From Pseudomonas laurylsulfativorans (GTDB lineage Bacteria; Pseudomonadota; Gammaproteobacteria; Pseudomonadales; Pseudomonadaceae): 64,000 nt of DNA. Shown one piece after another: positions 45,337 through 53,614 of the stretch (positions are counted from its first letter, which is position 1; each line of letters begins with the position of its first letter). The position numbers and the translations under genes are program-made. The stretch covers positions 1,364,001 to 1,428,000 of the forward strand of contig NZ_MUJK01000001.1 in assembly GCF_002906155.1 (NCBI RefSeq), in the 5' to 3' direction. The notes under the pieces are model-generated. The model was given only the letters and a program-made list of their open reading frames with translations. It was not told the DNA's origin and did no database searches.

Positions 45337-45585
45337 GGCTATATAGGGTCGTTTCTGCCCTTCGTGGCAGGCAGAGTTCGGCCGATTCTGTTGAAAAAGT
45401 CGGTCCTTCCAGACTGCCCGCATACTGACCGCTGAAAACGCCTTTTTTGCGCGCCGCTACGCGAAATCTGAGCCCGGAATCCTCTGCTCAAAATCTAGAT
45501 TTCAATCTCAAACGCGTATTTTTCTGCCGTAGAAACCATGGCCGACTTTTTCAACAGAATCGGCCAGAAGCGGTCATACACGCCA
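45337..45585 (+). repeat. Dispersed repeat copy, split by the MITE-like element
   Basis: GGCT-N5-GGGTCG-N3-CTGCC at 45337-45359 and a GGCAG...GGCC tail up to 45383, then (after the inserted element) AGAAGCGGTCA at 45566. The same order of motifs occurs at 49490-49540 and, inverted, at 43604-43645. In the 541-bp gap 45226-45766 I see only this repeat, the inserted element and the promoter region of the large gene. Confidence 0.5.
45380..45565. mobile_element. MITE-like element, 186 bp, with perfect 24-bp terminal inverted repeats
   Basis: The ends (45380-45403 and 45542-45565) are exact reverse complements, running from GGCCGATTCTG to AAAAAGTCGG. The outer GGCC could be a 4-bp target duplication, leaving 20-bp ends. 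The interior of about 138 bp has no gene, so it would depend on a transposase elsewhere. The family is not identified; similar GATTCTGTTGAAAAAGTC ends are known to me from Pseudomonas insertion sequences. Confidence 0.75.
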
Positions 45586-45766
45586 CAGCGACTCTGTATC
45601 AGACACGGTTGTTCTTATCGGGGTGCTTCATTCAAACCAAAGACTCTGGTAATCAATATGCACTGGCGACCCACCGTCGTAGGTCATTCAGATGACGAAT
45701 ACGACACATAGATAAGTGCGTGATATTATTGCGCCAGCACCGCCTAACCGAAAAGGATTTGTAAGC

Positions 45767-48700
45767 ATGACCTCACGTTTCTCTTGGCTTCATCTCAGTG
45801 ATTTGCATATTGGAATGAAAAGTCATAAATGGATGTGGCAAAACGTGAAACATCAGGTCTACGATGACTTCAGATATCTACAATCTGAACATGGAAAATG
45901 GGATGTCGTAATTTTTTCAGGAGACCTTACACAAAAAGGAGATCCTGAGGAGTTTGCGTTGCTTACAAAAAACCTCCAAGAGATGTGGGAAGTATTCGGT
46001 GACGCTGGTTTCCGACCATATCTTTTTTGTGTTCCAGGAAACCACGATCTTGTCAGGCCCAACGCTCTAGATCCTGTCAAGCTCGCATTGGACAATTGGT
46101 GGGAAACTCCTAAGCTCAGAAACGCATTTTGGTCGAAAGATGGTTCTAGTTTCAGGTCAACGCTTTCTCAATATTTTGAAAATTTTGAAAAATGGAAAGC
46201 ACAGTTAAAAGACGCTGGTATTCCTCTCCTAGAGGAAGCGTCAGGAGTAATACCAGGTGATGTAACATCCATATATTCTTCCGGTGATCTGAAGGTCGGC
46301 CTTGTTGGTTTAAATTCAACATGGCTCCAGCTAGATGGAGAGGATCATAAGGGCAGGCTTCACATTGATCCTTATCAACTTAGTGCGGTCACAGGTGGTG
46401 ATGCAACAGGCTGGGCGAAAGGGCAAAATCTTAACCTGCTAGTGACTCACCACCCTTTAGATTGGTTGCATCCAGAAAGTCTAAAAATTTTCAATCAAGA
46501 GATTGATGTAAGTGGTCGGTTTGGTGCTCATTTATACGGCCACATGCATGCCGCTGGTGCATATCAACAAAGCCACTTAGGAATGCAATTAAAACGTTCT
46601 ATACAAAGCGCGTCGCTGTTTGGTCTCGAGCACTTTGGGAGTAATAATGAAGACAGGAAGCACGGGTACTCCTTAAACATCATAGATACTGCAGTCGACG
46701 CTCCGGCTACGCTTACATTGTTGCCGCGAGCATCTAGAGATGTTGCAGGGGAGCGAAAAATCGGCGCGGATTACTCCCTACCTATAGACAATAACAACAA
46801 GATTGTTCACACTTTTGAGTTGGCTGCTAAGGCTGGAGGCAAAGTTAAATCTAAAAGCTCATGGATAGTAGAGAAACTGTCAGATGAAATTACAGATCAA
46901 TTCCAAGTTAAGGACGCGGGAATTTCTGTGAATCTTGGCGTTCTTACTAAGGTGTTAGGCGAGGCGCAAGAGGCACTCTTCGTTCGAGCTGTACAGCTAA
47001 GAGCAGCATGCTCGACTCTTGAAAAAAACAGACTTCTTTGGTTAGCCGCAGAATGGGGCATGGGAGAGCAAGGGTTCCTGTGGGCAATACAAAAAAAAAT
47101 ATCGCACGAGCATTCGCATAATTATTCGCTTGATTTAAGCGAATACACTGATCGAAACAAGTTTTTCGAAGGGATAAAGGCACAGTATGGGTTCAGCTTC
47201 GAGTCCCTATGCGAAAGCCTTTCTGAACTATCAAATCCATACTTAATACTCGAAGATATTCCTTTTTCGAGCAATGTTGATGATTCAGCGAAGCTACATA
47301 AGGATCTGAATGGTTTAGTTGATGTAATGTTGTCGTATTGCCCTAGTCTAAATATCATTCTGCTTAGTAGGCAATCCCCTCCAGTAGATAGTGAAAATGT
47401 ACTAGAGATTGTAGCTTTGGATCAGGCTGACACTCGTAGCTTTATTGAACATCATCGCTTGGGAAATAAAGGGCTAACAAGCGAAGATTATCTTAAGATT
47501 TACCAGCATACCGATGGCTTGCCTAATCTTATTGAAACTGATCTTCGCAACTTGCGCATTGCCTCTTTAAATGAAGTTACTTCTCTGTCCTCGGAAGCGC
47601 CGCTGCCAGATGGGGCGCTGAATAGGGCGATGCTTGAGCTATCTGAGTCAAAAGAACCAGGCATGCAAAGAGCATATTTGTTGTTGAAGATTCTATGTGT
47701 ATTCCCGCAAGGTGAGGAGCTTGGGAAGATTAAGAATTTTGATCGAACCAAACCAGTTTTTTTTGACCACGCACAAATATTGGAGCAGCGAGGTCTTATA
47801 CAGGGTGTCGAGATAAATCAGCTCGAAGGATCGCATGCAAATAAGCCCAAACGTCTGGTTGCAACTCGCCCTGTCCGGGAGTGGGTACAGTCAAAGCTAA
47901 CAGAACGGGAGCGTAAATCACTTTATGACTACGCGGCTGCGTCATACTTTGGAGCATCTTGGTCAATAGGAGAGTTCAAACCCCCGCACAGCCTTAAATT
48001 TAACTGTCCTGGTCGTATCCCAGCCGAGTTAGATAATGCTCGGTCGATAATTCAAAAGGTAGTAGTTGGCGCGCTCGGCAACTCCAGAAAACTTACTGTC
48101 GCAGTATCTCTGATCAAGCATCACGGGGCCGCACTATTGGCTGGTGATTATTACCGTAGCGGCTGTGAGTTTTTTGAGTATATTATTCCTTTACTAGGGA
48201 GTGAGATATCAGAGCCCGACAAGTACTATTTAGATTTTTTATACGCCAAAGCTCTAAGAATGCTAGATGGTGATCAAAAAACCGCTGCCGCCAAGGATAT
48301 TCTCATATCTGCGTTACCTCATATTAATGACAAAAGAACATTGCTTAGTGTCTACATGAATCTTGCTCTTTGCTCTGAATCATTAAAAGAGGTCGATGAC
48401 GCCGTAGATTACTCCAAAAAAGTTATAGCGCTAGATAAGGGCAGTTACTCTGCATTCAGCGCGCAGCAAATTATTCTGGAGTTGTCTTCTGAAGGCAGTG
48501 AGTCCGAGCGAACTGCTGCGCTTTCTAAGTTAGAGGATAAAGCAAGACGGCAAGGAGCCAAAGCCGTAGCTGTAACTATAGCCTTAAATAGAGCATACGC
48601 CACCGTAGATGACGCGGAGAAAATAACTCAATTACGCACTGTGGTTAGAGAAGCAAAGGAGGGAGGGGATAGTTATGATGTAATGCGTGCGATGATCGCT

Positions 48701-49069
48701 TTAGGCAAGGTTACTTTGAAACCCAATACAGACTTTAAACTGACAGCTGCAGAGGAGCACATTTTAATTCGCCTGTATCATTACTTGTATAACGAGCGAT
48801 TTGATGCTCTTTTTAACCACTGCCATGAAATCCTTTGGAAAATATTCACTGAGCGTTGTGAACATGAGAATTTGATGCAGCTTTTCCGTTACAGCTCGTT
48901 ACTTTGGAGATTGCGTGGAAAAGAGGCCTTGGAGAAAAAAACTCTAGTTCGATTAAATACGATTATCGGTAAAAGTCCACCTGTTTCATTTGCTCGTTTC
49001 GATTTGGCGACATCTTACTTTTACGCTCGCCTTGGGGCATCTATAAGTTCAGATAAACAAGTCCCTTAA
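45767..49069 (+). CDS. Metallophosphatase - STAND-like - helical-repeat protein (candidate defence gene)
   Basis: 1100 residues, clearly more AT-rich than its neighbours. Residues 1-330 form a calcineurin-like metallophosphatase with the full metal set: D12 and H14 in LHLSDLHIG, G52-D53 in FSGDLTQKG, GNHD at 91-94, H228/H229 in LLVTHHPLDW and GHMH at 258-261. Residues about 380-660 resemble a STAND NTPase: a P-loop-like WGMGEQGF at 430-437 lacking the Lys-Ser/Thr, a Walker-B-like YLILEDIP at 492-499, a sensor-like IILLSRQ at 530-536, and a winged-helix-like region after. Residues about 700-1080 are helical, TPR-like (KYYLDFLYAKALRMLDG, VYMNLALCSESLKEVDDAVDYSKKVIAL). No signal peptide. This effector-NTPase-sensor order is that of antiphage STAND proteins (inference). 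ATG 45767 has AAGGAT upstream. Single-gene unit, bordered by repeats and a MITE. Confidence 0.85.
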   Translation: MTSRFSWLHLSDLHIGMKSHKWMWQNVKHQVYDDFRYLQSEHGKWDVVIFSGDLTQKGDPEEFALLTKNLQEMWEVFGDAGFRPYLFCVPGNHDLVRPNALDPVKLALDNWWETPKLRNAFWSKDGSSFRSTLSQYFENFEKWKAQLKDAGIPLLEEASGVIPGDVTSIYSSGDLKVGLVGLNSTWLQLDGEDHKGRLHIDPYQLSAVTGGDATGWAKGQNLNLLVTHHPLDWLHPESLKIFNQEIDVSGRFGAHLYGHMHAAGAYQQSHLGMQLKRSIQSASLFGLEHFGSNNEDRKHGYSLNIIDTAVDAPATLTLLPRASRDVAGERKIGADYSLPIDNNNKIVHTFELAAKAGGKVKSKSSWIVEKLSDEITDQFQVKDAGISVNLGVLTKVLGEAQEALFVRAVQLRAACSTLEKNRLLWLAAEWGMGEQGFLWAIQKKISHEHSHNYSLDLSEYTDRNKFFEGIKAQYGFSFESLCESLSELSNPYLILEDIPFSSNVDDSAKLHKDLNGLVDVMLSYCPSLNIILLSRQSPPVDSENVLEIVALDQADTRSFIEHHRLGNKGLTSEDYLKIYQHTDGLPNLIETDLRNLRIASLNEVTSLSSEAPLPDGALNRAMLELSESKEPGMQRAYLLLKILCVFPQGEELGKIKNFDRTKPVFFDHAQILEQRGLIQGVEINQLEGSHANKPKRLVATRPVREWVQSKLTERERKSLYDYAAASYFGASWSIGEFKPPHSLKFNCPGRIPAELDNARSIIQKVVVGALGNSRKLTVAVSLIKHHGAALLAGDYYRSGCEFFEYIIPLLGSEISEPDKYYLDFLYAKALRMLDGDQKTAAAKDILISALPHINDKRTLLSVYMNLALCSESLKEVDDAVDYSKKVIALDKGSYSAFSAQQIILELSSEGSESERTAALSKLEDKARRQGAKAVAVTIALNRAYATVDDAEKITQLRTVVREAKEGGDSYDVMRAMIALGKVTLKPNTDFKLTAAEEHILIRLYHYLYNERFDALFNHCHEILWKIFTERCEHENLMQLFRYSSLLWRLRGKEALEKKTLVRLNTIIGKSPPVSFARFDLATSYFYARLGASISSDKQVP

Positions 49070-49097
49070 TTTTATCTTTTGACAGATTAGTGAGTGG

Positions 49098-49117
49098 GGC
49101 CGTTGGCTGACGGCCTT
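49098..49117 (+). terminator. Hairpin after the large accessory gene
   Basis: GGCCGT (49098-49103) and ACGGCC (49110-49115) with a 6-nt loop, 29 bp after the stop; only TT follows. A second hairpin with a T-run lies at about 49248-49281 (TGCTCTTGG-AAA-CCAAGCA then TTTTTTT after a short gap). One of the two is likely the real transcript end. Confidence 0.4.
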
Positions 49118-49489
49118 CACACACCGAAACACGCTATAATTTGAGAAAATCATGTAGACTTTCCAAATTCGCTTTTTGAGCTAGTCTAGCTAATGCGCGC
49201 AGCAACTAACTGCTGTATAGCTGCCGGCAGTAAAAAATGTTTTTGGATTGCTCTTGGAAACCAAGCAGTATGAGTTTTTTTGCTAGGTTATTTCTTGCCA
49301 ACAATAGTAATCTCAAATGCAAATATGTTTTAAGCTTTTGTAAGTGGTGTTGTTGATTTAACTTATACCGAGGAGCGGGATCGCCACTGGTAAATCTGTG
49401 GGGAAGTCTCTACCACCATGTTGCGCTGCTTGCGAGTGATGCTAAAACTCCAATACTGAATCACCCATAGTCACTAGGCGCATTTGACT

Positions 49490-49586
49490 GGCTGCTTGGG
49501 GTCGCTCTCTGCCGGACATAGCCATAAAGCATACTGGTCAAGTCCGATGCAAATGACCGGTCAAGTCGAATGCAAATGGGTGGGCA
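49490..49586 (+). repeat. Right-edge repeat block with 23-bp tandem units
   Basis: GGCT-N5-GGGTCG-N4-CTGCC (49490-49513) is followed by units ending GGTCA (49540), GGTCA (49563) and GGGCA (49586), the last two each 23 bp with CGATGCAAATG or CGAATGCAAATG. It is the inverted counterpart of 43536-43645. In the 748-bp gap 49070-49817 I find no supported gene: 49120-49440 is AT-rich and empty, and 49587-49817 holds only the DUF2790 promoter. Confidence 0.65.
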
Positions 49587-49817
49587 CGTCCGTGAAATCA
49601 CCTACCTGGAGGGAGAAAACTCAAGACCGACTCCCCACCAAATCCCCCTCGATTCATGATCAACCCGGCAACAGTGTTTATCTCTCCGACCGATTTTTAC
49701 ACCCCCGCCAAACGCCTAACATTGGCCTTACCCAAGTGAGTAAAGCCAAACAGGCGCAACCCACTCACGCGGGAAAAATCGTTCCAGGAATAACGCTCCA
49801 ACCACGAGGTAAAGATC

Positions 49818-50090
49818 ATGAAACTGCTGAAAATCGCACTCTTGCTTGCGCTTGGCACCGCCGGCACCCAGGCCTTTGCAGACGACAGCCACTCGACTGC
49901 CGCAAGCAGCCAGGCACCGGTTGAAACCTACACATACGGCACCAGGCTGGATATCAAACGCGTCATCGACGTCTCGGAAATCGCCAACGAATGCGGACCA
50001 GTCCCGGCGCGCATGACCTATGAAGACTCCCAGGGTCAACGCCGCACCATCGAGTATCAAGTGATGGGCACCGGTTGCTCGAACGGGTGA
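49818..50090 (+). CDS. DUF2790 exported small protein
   Basis: A 90-residue protein with a signal peptide cleaved near AFADD (residue about 20). The mature domain has TYGTRLDIKRVIDVSE, CGPVPARMTYEDSQGQRRTIEYQVMGTGC, with two Cys likely to form a disulfide. This is the DUF2790 family, common in multiple copies in Pseudomonas and often metal- or stress-responsive; function unknown. An A-G-G-T-A-A-AG region precedes ATG 49818. Confidence 0.9.
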   Translation: MKLLKIALLLALGTAGTQAFADDSHSTAASSQAPVETYTYGTRLDIKRVIDVSEIANECGPVPARMTYEDSQGQRRTIEYQVMGTGCSNG

Positions 50091-50093
50091 GCA

Positions 50094-50132
50094 CAGTACG
50101 GACGATGGAGGGTCGACACTCCATGCGTACTG
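50094..50132. terminator. Hairpin between convergent genes
   Basis: CAGTACG...CGTACTG (50094-50100 and 50126-50132) encloses ATGGAG...CTCCAT (50105-50110 and 50119-50124). It lies between the DUF2790 stop and the lysR stop; there is no long T-run. Confidence 0.6.
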
Positions 50133-50146
50133 CGCCAGCCACATCG

Positions 50147-51079
50147 CTACACAGATGCACCGACAATTTTTTCATCAGCCGCCAGCAACCCGGGAATGGA
50201 ATGTTTCAGAAACTCCACCCAGGTTTTTATTTTTGCATCGACGAACTTGCGTGACGGATAGATCGCAAACAGGTTCAGTTCCTCCAGCCGATACTCCGGC
50301 AATACCCGCACCAGAGTCCCCGCCCGCAGGCCCTCGACGGCCGAAGCAATCGGTTGGATGCCAATCCCCATCCCGTTCTTGATCGCGAAGGTCATGGCGT
50401 CGGCCGTGTTGACGTGGAAGGGCGACACCGGCGTGCTGAACGTTTCTATCCCTTGCGGGCCTTCAAACACCCAGTTCTCGGCTGGCATGACCGTGTTGAC
50501 GATGCGCAGGCAATCATGGCCTTCGAGATCACCTGGCGATTCGGGCGTTCCGCGTTTTTTCAGGTAAGCCGGCGAGGCGCAGAGAATGCTGTAGGTGATA
50601 CCCAGCCGCTGGGCGACAAACCCGGAATCGGGCAGGTCTCGCGCCAGCACAATCGACATGTCATAGCCCTCCTCCAGCAAGTCCGGCAGCCGATTGGTCA
50701 CGCTCAGGTCAAACAGAACCGAAGGATGGATTTCTCTGTAGCGGGCAATGGCACCAATCACGTAATGGTTGCCAATGGCCGACATGGCGTGGATTTTCAG
50801 GCGGCCGGCCGGCATGACCTGAGCCGTGCCCGCCTCCGCTTCAGCCTCGCGCATGTCCTCCAGTATCCGCTCGCAGCGCTGCAAATAACGCACACCGGCT
50901 TCGGTCAGCGCCAGGCGCCGGGTGGTCCGGTTGATCAACCGCGTTTGCAGTCTGGCTTCCAGGCTGGAAACGGCTTTTGAAACGTTGGTCGTGGTGGTGT
51001 CCAACAACGCGGCCGCTGCCGTGAAGCTGCCGGTTTGGGCGACCGCCGCGAAGCAGCGCATGGTCTGGAATACATCCAT
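50147..51079 (-). CDS. LysR-family regulator
   Basis: A 310-residue LysR-type regulator. Residues 1-60 hold the winged helix-turn-helix (MRCFAAVAQTGSFTAAAALLDTTTTNVSKAVSSLEARL, then RLINRTTRRLALTEAG). The remainder is a periplasmic-binding-like effector domain of the CrgA/DsdC-like group (HPSVLFDLSVTNRLPDLLEEGYDMSIV, IRIVN-like and GIGIQPIASAVEGL). It lies 63 bp after the aldo/keto reductase gene on the same strand and probably controls it or the efflux genes. Effector unknown. Confidence 0.9.
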   Translation of the reverse strand: MDVFQTMRCFAAVAQTGSFTAAAALLDTTTTNVSKAVSSLEARLQTRLINRTTRRLALTEAGVRYLQRCERILEDMREAEAEAGTAQVMPAGRLKIHAMSAIGNHYVIGAIARYREIHPSVLFDLSVTNRLPDLLEEGYDMSIVLARDLPDSGFVAQRLGITYSILCASPAYLKKRGTPESPGDLEGHDCLRIVNTVMPAENWVFEGPQGIETFSTPVSPFHVNTADAMTFAIKNGMGIGIQPIASAVEGLRAGTLVRVLPEYRLEELNLFAIYPSRKFVDAKIKTWVEFLKHSIPGLLAADEKIVGASV

Positions 51080-51142
51080 CGTTTCACCTCAAGGGATCAG
51101 CAGACAGGACGGTCCCGTGATGGGCCGCCCTGGCGTCCGGCA

Positions 51143-52093
51143 TTACTTTTTGCGTGGAATGAATCCGGGTACACCGGTTTCAACCACCGAGTTGAAGCGT
51201 ATACGGGTTGTGATGTCTTGCTGAATCTCAACCATGGCCCTGAGTGGCAAGGTCGAGATATCGATGTTTTCCCGGATATGGCTCGGCGTTGCCGAGGTGG
51301 TCAGGAACGCCACCCCGCGTTGCACCGACCAGGCCAGCGCCACCTGGGCCGGGGTTTTCTGCAAGCGCCGGGCGATGCCGGTGAGCACCGGGTCTTGCAG
51401 CACATTTGGCTCCATGCCGTGCCCCAGAGGCGCAAACGCCAGCAGGATAATCCCGTGTTCCTTGCAGAATTCCAGCAGCTCCCACTCCGGCAGATAAGGG
51501 TGGGCCTCGACCTGCACCACGGCAGGTTTTATCCGGGCGACAGCGACAAGTGCCTTCAGCGCCTCAAGCGTGATATCGGACACCCCGATGGACCTCGCCC
51601 GCCCCTCATCCACCAGCCGTTCGAGCGCCCGCCACGTTTCGATCAATGTCACGCCATCGTCGTAGATGACGTTGCCCTGCTCGTCCCTCGGGTCCTGGTT
51701 GTCACCGGGTTGAAAGGCAAACGGCGTGTGGATCAGGTAGCAGTCGATGTAGTCCACTTGCAGGCGTCGGCAACTGGCTTCGAACGCGGGCTCGACGCGC
51801 TCGGGACGGTGGTTGGTGTTCCATAGTTTAGTGGTGATGAACAGGTCCTCGCGGCGGACTTTGCCGGCTGCCAGCACGTCCATCAGCGCAACACCCACCT
51901 GTTCTTCGTTGCGATAGCGCTCGGCGCAATCGAAGTGGCGGAAACCGGCAGCCAATGCTTCCTTCACCGCTTCAGTCGTCGTGGCGAGATCGCGAAACAA
52001 CGTACCGAACCCAGCCGCCGGCATCTCGGCCGTCCCATGGTTGAGCGGGAATCGGGTATCGCGCAGCCCGTCGTGAAAGGCTTCATAGGTCAT
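51143..52093 (-). CDS. Aldo/keto reductase
   Basis: A 316-residue AKR. The tetrad is in GFRHFDCAERYRNEEQVG (Asp, Tyr), ITTKLWNTNH (Lys) and CYLIHTPFAF (His); GVSDITLEAL and VVQVEAHPYLPE follow as in AKR barrels. Cytoplasmic, NADPH-dependent, acting on an unknown carbonyl. ATG 52093 has GGAG at eight bases; the longer frame overlaps the efflux gene. It starts 23 bp after the outer-membrane efflux gene, so it may be the fourth gene of that operon. Confidence 0.9.
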   Translation of the reverse strand: MTYEAFHDGLRDTRFPLNHGTAEMPAAGFGTLFRDLATTTEAVKEALAAGFRHFDCAERYRNEEQVGVALMDVLAAGKVRREDLFITTKLWNTNHRPERVEPAFEASCRRLQVDYIDCYLIHTPFAFQPGDNQDPRDEQGNVIYDDGVTLIETWRALERLVDEGRARSIGVSDITLEALKALVAVARIKPAVVQVEAHPYLPEWELLEFCKEHGIILLAFAPLGHGMEPNVLQDPVLTGIARRLQKTPAQVALAWSVQRGVAFLTTSATPSHIRENIDISTLPLRAMVEIQQDITTRIRFNSVVETGVPGFIPRKK

Positions 52094-52116
52094 GTCAGTA
52101 CTCCAGGCCGCAGCCA

Positions 52117-53595
52117 TTATTGATACGAAGGTTTCTGCCCGTCGCCCGAGGCAACGCGTTGCTCGAAGGCGCCGACCGAGTTGCCGCCCAGGGCGATGAA
52201 CAACTGCACGGTGTCTAGGTACTGCGCGGTTTTCACGCGGATCTGTCCCAACAGCGCCTGCTGATAGGCACGCTCCGCTTCCAGGACTTGGAGAATGCTG
52301 TTCTCGCCTTGCGCGAAGGCCTGCTGGTTCAACTGCAAACTGGTTTCGGCCGCGCGCAATGCGTCGGTCTGGGCCAGGTGTTCCTCGGCGTCATGGTTGA
52401 TCGCCTGCAAGGTGTCGGCGACCTGGCCGAACGAGGTAATCACCGTCTGTTGGTAACCGGCGAGCGTCGCCTTGTAGCCGTCGACGGCAGCCTGTTGTTC
52501 GGCCTTGAGCGTGCCGCCATCGAAGATCGGCCCGGCCAAGCCCGCAGCGAACCCCCAGAGCGCCGCGCCGCCATTGCCCGAAGCCGCCTGGGCCAGGGAC
52601 GCTGACAACGTGACGTGGGGATAGAGATTCGCCGTCGCCACGCCCACCGCCGCGCTGGCCATGTGCAGTTGCGCCTCGGCTTGCAGCACATCCGGGCGGT
52701 CGTGGGCCATTTCCGAAGGCAGGCTCACCGGCATGTTCGACGGCAGGACAAACTCGCTCAAAGCGAAGTCCGGAGCGATCCAGTCCGCCGGCCCCTTCCC
52801 CGTCAGGATCGACAGCGCATGGCGTGCGGCATCGCGCTGCTGAGCCAGGGGCGGCAACAGCGTGCGGTCCTGGGCCAGTCGTGTCTCGGCCAGCGACACA
52901 TCGATCTGCGTTGTAATGCCATTGAGGTGGGCCATGCGCACCAGTTCAAGGTTCCTTGCGTCATTGGCCAGCAGCTTTTCCACGGCCTGTATCTGCGCGT
53001 TGGCGGAGGCCAGCAGCAACGCCTGGCTGGCGACGTTGCCGGTCAGGGTCAGGTACGCCGCTTCGTAGCGATGCTTTTGCAGGTCGGCAAACGCTTGCTG
53101 CTGTTCAACCAGGCGCTTGTTGCCGCCGAACACATCAAGGTCGAACCCCACACGCGGTCCAATCGCATAGAAATTGGCAATGGCGGGCTCCTTGGCGTTG
53201 TGCAGCCGTTGCCGACCGGCCACGGCCGCGAAATCGACCTGCGGATACAGCGCACCCTGCGCCGCCGCCACAGAAGAAGCGGCCTGGCGGATCGTCGCAT
53301 CGGCGGCCAGCAGATCGAGGTTGCCGTCGATGGCGCGACGCACCACGTGGTCAAGTTTCTGCGAGCCAAAGGCAGCCCACCAGTCGCCACGGACCTTTTT
53401 GCCCAGGTCGATACGTGGCTCAGCACCCTGGGCCAGGCGCTGCTCGGCCTGTGGGTCATAGTGCTGCGACGCACTCGCCGCCGGTGCTTGATAGTCGGGG
53501 CCTACGGTGCAGGCCGTCAGCAATACCAGCAGCGACAGCGCCGCGATCTTCGTTTGCAGCAGATGTCTGTTGAGGACCAGCGCACAAGATTTCAT
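52117..53595 (-). CDS. Outer-membrane efflux lipoprotein (NodT/OprM family)
   Basis: A 492-residue TolC-like channel subunit. The lipobox is LLTACTVGPDYQAP with Cys near residue 31. OEP-type helical repeats follow: GDWWAAFGSQKLDHVVRRAI, PQVDFAAVAGRQR, and the second OEP domain RPDVLQAEAQLHMASAAVGVATANLYPHVTLSASLAQAA. With the HlyD and MFS proteins it forms a tripartite pump across both membranes. ATG 53595 has GGAG at nine bases; the longer frame adds only unrelated residues. It follows the MFS gene by 19 bp. Confidence 0.92.
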   Translation of the reverse strand: MKSCALVLNRHLLQTKIAALSLLVLLTACTVGPDYQAPAASASQHYDPQAEQRLAQGAEPRIDLGKKVRGDWWAAFGSQKLDHVVRRAIDGNLDLLAADATIRQAASSVAAAQGALYPQVDFAAVAGRQRLHNAKEPAIANFYAIGPRVGFDLDVFGGNKRLVEQQQAFADLQKHRYEAAYLTLTGNVASQALLLASANAQIQAVEKLLANDARNLELVRMAHLNGITTQIDVSLAETRLAQDRTLLPPLAQQRDAARHALSILTGKGPADWIAPDFALSEFVLPSNMPVSLPSEMAHDRPDVLQAEAQLHMASAAVGVATANLYPHVTLSASLAQAASGNGGAALWGFAAGLAGPIFDGGTLKAEQQAAVDGYKATLAGYQQTVITSFGQVADTLQAINHDAEEHLAQTDALRAAETSLQLNQQAFAQGENSILQVLEAERAYQQALLGQIRVKTAQYLDTVQLFIALGGNSVGAFEQRVASGDGQKPSYQ

Positions 53596-53614
53596 TTGGC
53601 AAACTCCACGAAAA

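Noticed and set aside
45447..45695. Plus-strand ORF of 82 codons covering the MITE-like element
   Set aside because: It lies mostly within the element and the repeat, with no ribosome site; not a transposase.
49484..49924. Plus-strand ORF of 146 codons overlapping the DUF2790 gene
   Set aside because: It starts in the repeat block and crosses into another frame of the DUF2790 gene; composition is not protein-like.
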